DNA of 5,876 nt, taken from positions 1-5,876 of the forward strand of contig QLUC01000100.1 in the NCBI GenBank assembly GCA_018725275.1, read 5' to 3'. Under the pieces are notes generated by a model. That model saw nothing but the letters and a program-made list of their open reading frames with translations. It was not told where the DNA came from and made no database searches. A program made the translations under genes and the position numbers. The DNA comes from Bacillota bacterium (lineage in GTDB: Bacteria; Bacillota; UBA994). This document shows positions 1 through 5,326 of the stretch, in pieces. Position 1 is the stretch's first letter. Each line of letters opens with the position of its first letter.

Positions 1-193
1 CACGACCGGTCAAACCAAGGCCATGGCGCTTTTGATGACGCGTTCTCTCCAAAGTTTGGTCAGCAAAGTATGGGCGAAAAACCTCTCTATCGACACCGGG
101 GTAGATGACATGGGTCCTCCCCCGCAAGAGATGCGTCAGGTTGTGCAAATTGAGCACCAATTGCAGGCAAAGCAAAAAGAACCTGTGAGAAAC
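1..193 (-). pseudogene. Fragment of a family-4-type glycosyltransferase, lacking its N-terminal half; runs off the window edge
   Basis: One minus-strand frame is open from just after a TGA at 194-196 to position 1 (64 residues, no stop). It contains HVIYPGVDREVFRPY, the signature that links the two Rossmann domains of GT4-type glycosyltransferases (usual form: VIYPGVD..rFrP). About 20 residues later comes KRHGLGLTGR, matching the usual R..LGL.. stretch before the nucleotide-sugar-binding domain. In intact enzymes roughly 150-200 residues precede this motif. Here only about 30 do, and resemblance fades around residue 14 (LNLHNL), close to the operon terminator. The other two minus frames of 120-215 show no glycosyltransferase sequence, so the acceptor domain is absent rather than simply frameshifted nearby. 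No convincing ribosome-binding site or start serves this frame. It is probably a decayed or rearranged remnant. The part beyond position 1 cannot be seen, so an intact C-terminal domain is possible. Confidence 0.5.
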
Positions 194-200
194 TCACAGG
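173..200 (-). terminator. Rho-independent terminator of the five-gene operon
   Basis: Read on the minus strand, CCTGTGAG (200-193), a TTT loop and CTCACAGG (189-182) form a perfect 8-bp hairpin. The T-rich tail TTCTTTTT follows directly (181-174). The stem begins 15 nt after the ccdA-like stop codon at 216-218. On the plus strand the hairpin is followed by TAGAAAAG rather than a T tract, so it acts only on minus-strand transcripts. Confidence 0.9.
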
Positions 201-215
201 TAGAAAAGATTGTTC

Positions 216-893
216 CTAAAGCCAGGTGGCGAAGAGGTACACACCGACGGCGAGTATTAGCAAGCCGGCAACAAAGGAAAAGTAATCCCAGTACTGGCTG
301 AAACGCCTCCAAGACTTAAGCGTCCCAGCTGCTAGACCCACCACTACTAAGGGTGCGCCGTGACCAAGCCCATAGGCGAAGAGTAACGAGGCCCCCACTA
401 AGGGCTGCCCTGAAACAGCGGCCAAGCTCATAATCACGGCGACAAATCCGGTCGCACAAGGCGACGCCGCCACACCAAACATGAGCCCAGTTAAAAATGC
501 CCCCCGCTTACCCCCGATCTTCAGCGGCCACTTGCTCAAGCCACAGGTCGGTAAGTGCACCAATTTCATGAGGCTTAGGCCCATGACTACCAGTACCGCT
601 GCTAAGAATAAGGGGACTGCGGTTGAGAAATGGCCAAAGATTCCGCCAACAAAAGCAGCAACTAGCCCTAAGATGGCAAAGGCCCCCGCTAGACCAGCGA
701 CCAAAGATAATACGAGAAGGAGGTTCCGCCACTTGTCATGCCCACCCCAAGCGCCCACATAGCCGAGCATTAGCGGTGTCATGGCCATGACACATGGGGA
801 AAAACTAGTGAGGATACCGGCGGCGAAAGAAGCTATCACCGCCAGGGGCCAAGAGCCGATTAACATATTTTGTAAAAAGCTTAGGGTTGCCAC
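216..893 (-). CDS. ccdA: CcdA-type cytochrome c biogenesis / disulfide reductase transmembrane protein
   Basis: This is a 225-residue, strongly hydrophobic protein with about six membrane helices, the size and form of the CcdA family (the DsbD central domain). Known role: it takes electrons from cytoplasmic thioredoxin and passes them across the membrane to extracytoplasmic thioredoxin-like proteins. The two redox cysteines sit in family contexts: C34 in SFSPCVMAMTP in the first helix, and C146 in GVAASPCATGF in the fourth. A third cysteine, C117 (HLPTCGLS), lies in the central loop. The GTG start overlaps the end of the thioredoxin-like gene by 13 nt, with AGGG five nt upstream, so translational coupling is likely. 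Met10 (at 864-866) has no ribosome-binding site. Being last in the operon beside an anchored thioredoxin fits an electron relay. No ResB, ResC or cytochrome c gene is visible, so the final substrate is unknown. Symbol assigned by family only. Confidence 0.88.
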   Translation of the reverse strand: MATLSFLQNMLIGSWPLAVIASFAAGILTSFSPCVMAMTPLMLGYVGAWGGHDKWRNLLLVLSLVAGLAGAFAILGLVAAFVGGIFGHFSTAVPLFLAAVLVVMGLSLMKLVHLPTCGLSKWPLKIGGKRGAFLTGLMFGVAASPCATGFVAVIMSLAAVSGQPLVGASLLFAYGLGHGAPLVVVGLAAGTLKSWRRFSQYWDYFSFVAGLLILAVGVYLFATWL

Positions 894-1294
894 ACTAGCC
901 CTGCCTCAATCATGGATTGCAGCTCTTCCTTCGCTACGTGCCCAGTCAGTGTTGTTGTTTCACCCTGTCTGCCGATCATGATGAAATGCGGCACCGCCCG
1001 AAACTCAAAATTGCGAGCGAGCTCGATTGTTTGCTCATCAGCTAGGTCAGCGACAATCATCGCCACCCTGTCCTGATATTGGGCGATGAGCTGCTCCACC
1101 AGAGGGTACATCGCCAAACAAGCCCGGCAACCCTTCTTGGTGAACATGATGAAGATGGGGCGTCCGCGCTCAACAGCGGCGTGAAACTCCGTGTACGGCT
1201 CGGCAGAGATAATCGCCGGCACAGTGGGTCTAGTTAAGAACCATACGGACACACCGACCAGCACAACCAATAGGATTGCTAAATAGCGCTTCAA
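881..1294 (-). CDS. Membrane-anchored thioredoxin-like protein (CRAC active site)
   Basis: This 137-residue protein starts with a short basic stretch (MKRY) and one hydrophobic helix (about residues 5-20), consistent with an N-terminal anchor placing the rest outside the membrane. The remainder is a thioredoxin fold. FIMFTKKGCRACLAMYP carries a CxxC motif at C56/C59, and AVPHFIMI provides the cis-proline (P102) after the strand that faces it. Gly-Arg-Gln-Gly begins the final beta hairpin. CRAC differs from CGPC of cytoplasmic thioredoxin and CEPC of ResA, so its redox potential cannot be guessed. There is no lipobox cysteine, so it looks like a signal-anchor protein. The TTG start lies 8 nt from a perfect AGGAGG (1303-1308) placed inside the 3' end of the preceding gene, and the next in-frame Met is at residue 50. 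Inferred role: a ResA/StoA/TlpA-like reductase fed by the adjoining CcdA. Confidence 0.85.
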   Translation of the reverse strand: MKRYLAILLVVLVGVSVWFLTRPTVPAIISAEPYTEFHAAVERGRPIFIMFTKKGCRACLAMYPLVEQLIAQYQDRVAMIVADLADEQTIELARNFEFRAVPHFIMIGRQGETTTLTGHVAKEELQSMIEAGLVWQP

Positions 1295-1298
1295 GATA

Positions 1299-2270
1299 CT
1301 AACCTCCTAAATTCGCAACTAAAATAGAACTCTCTAAGCGTTTGTCCCACGCTGACCAGCGCTCACCTAACGAGATTGTTTCAGTAATGATCTTCTCCAC
1401 CTGATTGATCTTCCCACTGGTGAGGTCGGCAAGATGAAGCGCCACGGCATTAACCGTCTTGGGCTCCTCGGGCGAACCCCACTCCCGGTGACCATGGTGA
1501 CTGAGAATCATGTGCTGCAGCTCATCGCGCAACACGCGAGGGAATCCGGGGATACCATCGGCCAGACGCCCTACTCTCTCGGCACCTAGAACCACGTGCC
1601 CGAGCAAACGACCACGGTCCGTAAACTCAAAGGCAAACGCCCTCGGCTCATACTCCTCTACCTTGGAGATGTCGTGCAGGACTGCCCCCGCCAAGAGCAA
1701 GTCGCGGTTAAGATAGGTCCCCTGAACCTCGACCATCCGCAAAGCATATTGAACCACCTCTAATGTGTGGTGCAACAAGCCTCCCACATAAGCATGATGC
1801 ACCTCTCGCCCGGCGGGAGCCTGACAAAAGGCATATTGTTGCCCCGGCTCGGCGAAACATGCCTCTAATAGCTTTTTTAGAAAGTGGTTACTAATAGTGG
1901 CCATATGGGCCTCGAGCTCTTGCCACATGCCGGCGATGGGGCGAGGCGGTGGGGCACAAAAATCTTCCGCATTGACCTCGCTCGGGCAGGCCTTAGCGAT
2001 ATCTTCAATATAAATTTGTTTCTCACCCTTGTAGTCTTGCACTTTCCCCGTCACCAGCACCACGTCATCTTTGCGGTACGTGCTGTCGGCAACAAGGGCT
2101 TCGTTCCACGCCACGGCTTGGGCTCTGCCGGTCTTGTCAGCGAGCGATAGAACCAACCCACAGGCAGGAGCACCACCACGGGTGTAGTTGATTAAACGCC
2201 TATCCACTACAAAAAAATGGCTTCTTACCTGCATTCCCACCGCGAGGTCCTTTACATATGTTTTCTTCAA
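1299..2270 (-). CDS. yhaM: YhaM-like 3'-5' exoribonuclease (OB-fold plus HD domain)
   Basis: This 323-residue protein is close to the usual YhaM/Cbf1 length (B. subtilis YhaM is about 314). Residues ~13-95 form an OB-fold nucleic-acid-binding domain, with LADKTGRAQAVAWN and VLVTGKVQDYKGEKQIYIED typical of the tRNA_anti type. Residues ~160-290 form an HD phosphohydrolase domain: H167/H168 in GGLLHHTLE, the HD pair H199-D200 in GAVLHDISKVEEY, histidines in ILSHHGHREWG, and D282 in ALHLADLTSGK. These supply the expected metal ligands. The known family activity is metal-dependent 3'-5' degradation of single-stranded RNA and DNA in the cytoplasm. The TTG start has AGGAGG 6 nt upstream (2277-2282), whereas Met13 has no well-spaced site. 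It is 18 nt after the PLP-enzyme stop and 4 nt before the thioredoxin-like start. Family assignment is firm; nuclease activity is inferred from intact ligands. Confidence 0.88.
   Translation of the reverse strand: MKKTYVKDLAVGMQVRSHFFVVDRRLINYTRGGAPACGLVLSLADKTGRAQAVAWNEALVADSTYRKDDVVLVTGKVQDYKGEKQIYIEDIAKACPSEVNAEDFCAPPPRPIAGMWQELEAHMATISNHFLKKLLEACFAEPGQQYAFCQAPAGREVHHAYVGGLLHHTLEVVQYALRMVEVQGTYLNRDLLLAGAVLHDISKVEEYEPRAFAFEFTDRGRLLGHVVLGAERVGRLADGIPGFPRVLRDELQHMILSHHGHREWGSPEEPKTVNAVALHLADLTSGKINQVEKIITETISLGERWSAWDKRLESSILVANLGG
1303..1308 (-). promoter_or_regulatory. Ribosome-binding site that fixes the TTG start of the thioredoxin-like gene
   Basis: A perfect AGGAGG lies 8 nt upstream of TTG at 1294. 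It is embedded in the last codons of the YhaM-like gene, whose stop is at 1299-1301, so the two genes are probably translationally coupled. Confidence 0.82.
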
Positions 2271-2276
2271 GCGAAG

Positions 2277-2282
2277 CCTCCT
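2277..2282 (-). promoter_or_regulatory. Ribosome-binding site that fixes the TTG start of the YhaM-like gene
   Basis: AGGAGG on the minus strand lies 6 nt upstream of TTG at 2270. It sits wholly in the 18-nt gap after the PLP-enzyme stop. The nearest ATG (codon 13) lacks comparable spacing, so TTG is preferred. Confidence 0.8.
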
Positions 2283-2288
2283 CAGTTG

Positions 2289-3467
2289 TCAAGAGATTAC
2301 GGCGAGGTCGCGACCCACCAGAGCAAATTGAGCGAGGGCGAAGTCGAGGTCCTCCCGGCTATGAGTGGCGGAGATCATCACGCGGATGCGCGCCTTGCCT
2401 TCCGGAACCGTGGGAAAACCAATTTTCGTGGCAAAGATGCCTTTTTGGAAGAGCAGGCGACTAAATTGTGTGGCGAGCTGCACATCTCCTAGCATGACAG
2501 GCGTGATGGGGGTTTGACTAATGCCGATGTTAAACCCAAGCTGCCGCATCCCCTGTTTAAAGTAACCGGCATTGTCCCACAACCTAGTTACCAGATCCCC
2601 GCTCGCGGTCAAAATATCGATGGCTTTAGCCGTAGAAGCGACATCCGCCGGAGTCAGGGCCGAGCTAAACAGGAATGGTCGAGCCTTTTGTTTAAGATAG
2701 CTGATTAGGCTGGCGCTGCCGGCGGCAAAACCGCCGATGGTCCCAATGGCCTTCGAAAATGTGCCCACCTCTACATCCACTTGGCCATGCAAATGGAAAT
2801 GGTCGACTATACCGCGGCCATTGTCGCCGAGCACACCTTCACCATGGGCATCGTCGACCATGGTCATAGCGCCGTAACGCTTCGCTATGTCGACAATCTG
2901 CGGTAGCGGGGCGATGTCACCATCCATGCTGAAGACCCCGTCGGTGATGACTAGGATGCGCCCGCCTTCTACATCTCTTAATACCTCTTCTAAGGATGCG
3001 AGATCAGCATGCTTGTATGGTTTAATCTCCGCCCGACTTAAGCGCGACCCATCAATGATGCTGGCGTGATTTAGCTCGTCGGAAACAATGGTGTCTCCCT
3101 TGCCGACCAAGGCTGGTATGACGGCCACATTTGCCATAAACCCAGATTGTAGGGTCAAAGCCGCCTCTACTCGTTTAAACCGCGCCACCTGCTTATCAAG
3201 CGACTCGTGCAGGACCGTGGTGCCGGCGATGCTGCGCACTGCTGCGGGGCCGACACCAAAAGTGTCGATAGCGTCCTTCGCTGCCTGACGCAGCCTTGGG
3301 TCGTTGGCGAGACCTAGGTAGTTGTTGGAACACATATTGAGGACCTTACTGCCCTCTATTTCGATCCAAGCCCCCTGCGCGCTGCCTATGACCTTGATGT
3401 CATTGTACAGACCGCTGGCTTTTAAGTCGCCGATGACATCCTCGGTAAACTGCAACTTCTCTGACAA
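2289..3467 (-). CDS. kbl: PLP-dependent alpha-oxoamine synthase, probably glycine C-acetyltransferase (2-amino-3-ketobutyrate CoA ligase)
   Basis: This 392-residue protein has the normal Kbl/BioF length and is complete. Family landmarks run in order: MCSNNYLGLANDPRLRQAA (~45-63), SIAGTTVLHESL (79-90), LQSGFMANVAV, SDELNHASIIDGSRL with H134, TDGVFSMDGDIAPLP (176-189), VDDAHGEGVLGD with PLP-binding D205 and H208, and GTFSKAIGTIGGFAAG with the Schiff-base lysine K239. The C-terminal stretch FPTVPEGKARIRVMISA closes the small domain. The expected reaction joins glycine and acetyl-CoA to 2-amino-3-oxobutyrate, or the reverse in threonine breakdown. BioF (alanine plus pimeloyl-thioester) is so similar that sequence alone leaves some doubt, and neither a tdh nor any biotin gene is adjacent. 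The TTG start is forced: GGAAGGGGG ends 7 nt upstream and the next Met is at residue 45. It follows the Nudix gene by 16 nt. Confidence 0.88.
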   Translation of the reverse strand: MSEKLQFTEDVIGDLKASGLYNDIKVIGSAQGAWIEIEGSKVLNMCSNNYLGLANDPRLRQAAKDAIDTFGVGPAAVRSIAGTTVLHESLDKQVARFKRVEAALTLQSGFMANVAVIPALVGKGDTIVSDELNHASIIDGSRLSRAEIKPYKHADLASLEEVLRDVEGGRILVITDGVFSMDGDIAPLPQIVDIAKRYGAMTMVDDAHGEGVLGDNGRGIVDHFHLHGQVDVEVGTFSKAIGTIGGFAAGSASLISYLKQKARPFLFSSALTPADVASTAKAIDILTASGDLVTRLWDNAGYFKQGMRQLGFNIGISQTPITPVMLGDVQLATQFSRLLFQKGIFATKIGFPTVPEGKARIRVMISATHSREDLDFALAQFALVGRDLAVIS

Positions 3468-3474
3468 TGTAGTG

Positions 3475-3483
3475 CCCCCTTCC
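3475..3483 (-). promoter_or_regulatory. Ribosome-binding site for the TTG start of the kbl-like gene
   Basis: GGAAGGGGG on the minus strand ends 7 nt before TTG at 3467 and fills most of the gap after the Nudix stop (3484-3486). With no other start codon before residue 45, it decides the start. Confidence 0.7.
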
Positions 3484-3858
3484 TTATACTCGCTCTTTGC
3501 CGGCTAGATGCTTATCGTAAATTAGCTCCTTCAGCTCTGGGGAACGGAGACTTCGCCAATCCACCTGCAGCGGTCCTCCATGCCCTTTGGGATCGTACTG
3601 TTTGGACAAACCCTCCGCTAAGAAGGTCAGTCGCAACCGGCAATCCTCTTCGTTTACTTTTTCACGGGAGAGGTGCTTGGTCACCTTAATTGCACAGCCG
3701 GTAGCCTCATTGACCACACGCTCTAGAGCAGTATCGGGTGTTTCACCTTCCTCAACCTCTCCACCCGGAAGCGTCCAAATGCCGCCGGGGACTCTCATCA
3801 TGAGAACATATTGCCCATTTAATATGACTGCTTGCACTTTAATTTTGCGGTAATCCAT
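3484..3858 (-). CDS. Small Nudix-fold protein with a degenerate Nudix box
   Basis: This 124-residue protein opens with a typical Nudix strand pattern (KIKVQAVILNGQYVLMMRVPG), followed by GIWTLPGGEVEEGETPDTAL and ERVVNEATG. Against the consensus Gx5Ex7REUxEExGU, G32/G33, E36, G38, E39, R47, E51 and G54 are present. The Glu after the Arg is Val (V48), and the second Glu of the EE pair is Ala (A52). Those glutamates normally bind catalytic metal, so pyrophosphohydrolase activity may be weak, altered or absent. I chose ATG at 3858 because GGAGGG lies 8 nt upstream. The frame stays open to 4101, but the extension lacks Nudix character and runs antisense to the Mur ligase N-terminus. It is the first gene of the operon, 16 nt ahead of the kbl-like gene. 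Substrate unknown: it could be a nucleotide-sugar or NTP hydrolase, or a non-catalytic Nudix regulator. Confidence 0.82.
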   Translation of the reverse strand: MDYRKIKVQAVILNGQYVLMMRVPGGIWTLPGGEVEEGETPDTALERVVNEATGCAIKVTKHLSREKVNEEDCRLRLTFLAEGLSKQYDPKGHGGPLQVDWRSLRSPELKELIYDKHLAGKERV

Positions 3859-3866
3859 TTTCTTTG

Positions 3867-3872
3867 CCCTCC
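3867..3872 (-). promoter_or_regulatory. Ribosome-binding site that sets the Nudix start at 3858
   Basis: GGAGGG on the minus strand lies 8 nt upstream of ATG at 3858. It decides between this start and several longer in-frame possibilities reaching 4101, which have no better site. Confidence 0.8.
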
Positions 3873-3891
3873 GCTCTAAGTCTGCTCTAAG
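3873..3891. repeat. 8-bp direct repeat, 11-bp period, in the divergent intergenic region
   Basis: GCTCTAAG occurs at 3873-3880 and again at 3884-3891, separated by TCT, so the copies lie on the same face of the helix. The pair abuts the Nudix ribosome-binding site on its upstream side and would lie in the leader of the operon mRNA. It could be an operator, a leader element or chance. Confidence 0.35.
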
Positions 3892-3981
3892 AATATCAGA
3901 GGATGCCTTCCCTCGCAAATGATATGTGTTTAAAATGTAGCTAAGACCACGATATCCGCACAAGATGGGAGCACGGTCACT

Positions 3982-4203
3982 ATGAGCTACCTCGTGAATG
4001 CCTGTTACGAACAAGAACACATCCATGGATGTAGGGGTGCTGAGTTTTCTAAAATCGCGGTAGTCAGCGCCGAAGCCTGTCCCACCAGTCTCTTCCTCCA
4101 CCTCGAAGGCACTTATCTAGCAAGAGCCGATAACTTGGCCTGCGCCCTCGCGCGAGGCTGCCGAATTTTTGTTGCGCCAAGTTTTCCTGCCGAACTACTC
4201 TAA
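3982..4203 (+). pseudogene. N-terminal domain of the MurF-like ligase, in a different frame from the rest
   Basis: This 73-codon frame starts at ATG 3982 and ends at TAA 4201-4203. It lines up almost without gaps with the N-terminal domain of E. coli MurF as I recall it: SLFLHLEG sits where MurF has CLFVALKG, about 43-45 residues from the start, and LACALARGCRIFVA matches the following helix and strand. The continuation expected in MurF appears in the +1 frame (SKDPIAELYRLANLF), inside the downstream reading frame. Joining the two by skipping one base between about 4163 and 4203 gives a protein of roughly 445 residues, the normal MurF size (E. coli, 452). A five-T run at 4166-4170 is the likeliest place for an indel or sequencing error. 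The uridine-binding motif D(S/T)R is replaced by SAE and the DxH motif is missing, so this domain is divergent even apart from the frame break. Confidence 0.6.
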
Positions 4204-5326
4204 GGACCCTATCGCGGAGCTTTACCGTTTGGCAAATTTGTTTAGGTTAAATTCGCGCGCTAAAGTAATCGCTGTGACCGGCAGTTCGGGCAAGACCACC
4301 TGCAAAGACATGATCGCTTTTCTGCTGCGGCAACGCTATACAAATACCCTGAAAACTTATCGCAATTACAATGGACTCCTCGGGGTCCCCCTGACCGTGC
4401 GGAAGATGCGTGCCGATGATGCCTTCGCCGTTGTCGAAATAGGCATGGGCGAGCCGGGCACGCTCGCCAAAGCGGCCGAACTCGTCAGACCCGATGTCGG
4501 CGTCATCACCAACATCGGGGTGAGCCATATCGGCAAGTATGGCACCCAAAAAAATATTGCCCGGGAAAAGGGAACGCTCCTACCCACAATAGCATCTAGC
4601 GGCATAGCCATCCAGAACGGAGACGACAGAGAGTGCCGCGAGCTAGGGGGCAGACATCCGGGAAAAACTATTTACTATGGGTACGGTGCCGACAATGACC
4701 TCGTTGCTGACAACTTCGCACAAACTATGACTGGCCTAACCTTCTCAGTTCGCTATGGCGGCCAGAAAACCCACTTTTCCTTGCCTTGCCACGGATATTT
4801 CCAAGTGTACAACGCCCTCGCCGCCCTCACTGTAGGCCTCTACTTTGGCCTTACCCTCGCCGAGATGTCTGTGCGGTTACATCAGTTTACTCCCGCAACC
4901 CAACGCCTCCGCCACCTGCAGCTTGGGGACACAACTCTCCTAGATGATGGCTATAATTCTAACCCCCTAAGTCTGGCTGCTGCTCTACAAGCATTGACGT
5001 CACTCCCCATTGCCCCCAAGCAGAAAGTGGCGGTTATTGGGGACATGCAAGAACTAGGCCGGCTCACTACGCACTATTATGAAGAACTCCGCATGCTCCT
5101 TTTGTCATTAGATGTGGGGCAGGTAATTTTGGTCGGCCCATTAGTCCAAAAGTTGGCGCGACAGTTGCCAAACGCCACTACGGCAAAGACTCCCAAGGAA
5201 ATCGTTGTCTTGTTGCAATCCCTGCGAGTCCAGGGTTCAGTGATCCTTCTTAAGGGGCAGGACGACATGCTATTTGCCTCCATCCGCGACGAAATTATGA
5301 GCTGGTCGCGTAAAGCAGAGCATTAA
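4169..5326 (+). CDS. MurF-family Mur ligase, ATPase and C-terminal domains (N-terminal domain out of frame)
   Basis: This 385-residue frame begins at TTG with only a poor GAGG 11 nt upstream. The frame is open back to 4121 but offers no better start. Mur ligase landmarks run in order: P-loop VTGSSGKTTCKD (~37-47), NYNGLLGVPLT (67-76), VEIGMGEPGTL with E90, VITNIGVSHIGKYGT with H120, IAREKGTLL, VYNALAAL (213-220), LDDGYNSNPLSL (258-269) and VIGDMQELG (289-297). This arrangement is MurF-specific among Mur ligases. The family reaction is ATP-dependent addition of D-Ala-D-Ala to the UDP-MurNAc-tripeptide in the cytoplasm. Departures: KGSRxM near the C-terminus is KGQDDML, and the GxHNxxNALAA loop reads GYFQVYNALAA. 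No other peptidoglycan gene is adjacent, so this may be a paralogue with another substrate. Alone it lacks most of the UDP-binding domain; see the upstream frame at 3982. It overlaps the convergent gene by 32 bp. Confidence 0.82.
   Translation: MLRQVFLPNYSKDPIAELYRLANLFRLNSRAKVIAVTGSSGKTTCKDMIAFLLRQRYTNTLKTYRNYNGLLGVPLTVRKMRADDAFAVVEIGMGEPGTLAKAAELVRPDVGVITNIGVSHIGKYGTQKNIAREKGTLLPTIASSGIAIQNGDDRECRELGGRHPGKTIYYGYGADNDLVADNFAQTMTGLTFSVRYGGQKTHFSLPCHGYFQVYNALAALTVGLYFGLTLAEMSVRLHQFTPATQRLRHLQLGDTTLLDDGYNSNPLSLAAALQALTSLPIAPKQKVAVIGDMQELGRLTTHYYEELRMLLLSLDVGQVILVGPLVQKLARQLPNATTAKTPKEIVVLLQSLRVQGSVILLKGQDDMLFASIRDEIMSWSRKAEH

Larger units (their letters stand above)
3859..3981. promoter_or_regulatory. 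Divergent intergenic region expected to hold promoters for the operon and the Mur ligase
   Basis: These 123 nt separate the Nudix start (minus) from the first Mur ligase ATG (plus), so promoters for both transcripts are expected here. The sequence shows only weak boxes. On the minus strand, TATCAT at 3919-3924 is close to a -10 consensus but has no good -35. On the plus strand, TAAAAT at 3931-3936 is a fair -10, again without a recognisable -35. GGGAG about 10 nt before the plus-strand ATG at 3982 is a passable ribosome-binding site. No riboswitch-like or T-box-like structure was recognised. Confidence 0.35.

Noticed and set aside
10..111. Short minus-strand ORF (33 residues, ATG at 111) with GGGGGAGG just upstream
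   Set aside because: The purine run is only about 4 nt from the ATG, and the same DNA in another frame clearly encodes the glycosyltransferase signature VIYPGVD. The apparent ribosome-binding site is explained as coding sequence.
23..301. Plus-strand 92-residue ORF
   Set aside because: It runs antisense through the glycosyltransferase fragment, the terminator and the end of ccdA. Its composition is rich in R/Q/K with no recognisable domain, so it is a shadow frame.
2289..3467. Reading the PLP enzyme as BioF of a biotin pathway
   Set aside because: No bioA, bioB or bioD is adjacent, and the sequence resembles the B. subtilis Kbl type closely. BioF cannot be fully excluded by motifs alone, so this is kept as an alternative in the annotation.
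3859..4101. N-terminal extension of the Nudix frame up to 4101
   Set aside because: The extension has no Nudix-like or other domain character and lies opposite the MurF N-terminal domain. A well-placed GGAGGG supports the start at 3858.
4166..4203. Programmed ribosomal frameshift of the prfB type in the Mur ligase
   Set aside because: The stop context is CTC TAA rather than CTT TGA, and no internal Shine-Dalgarno sits a few nt upstream. A simple indel, perhaps in the T5 run, is the more economical reading.
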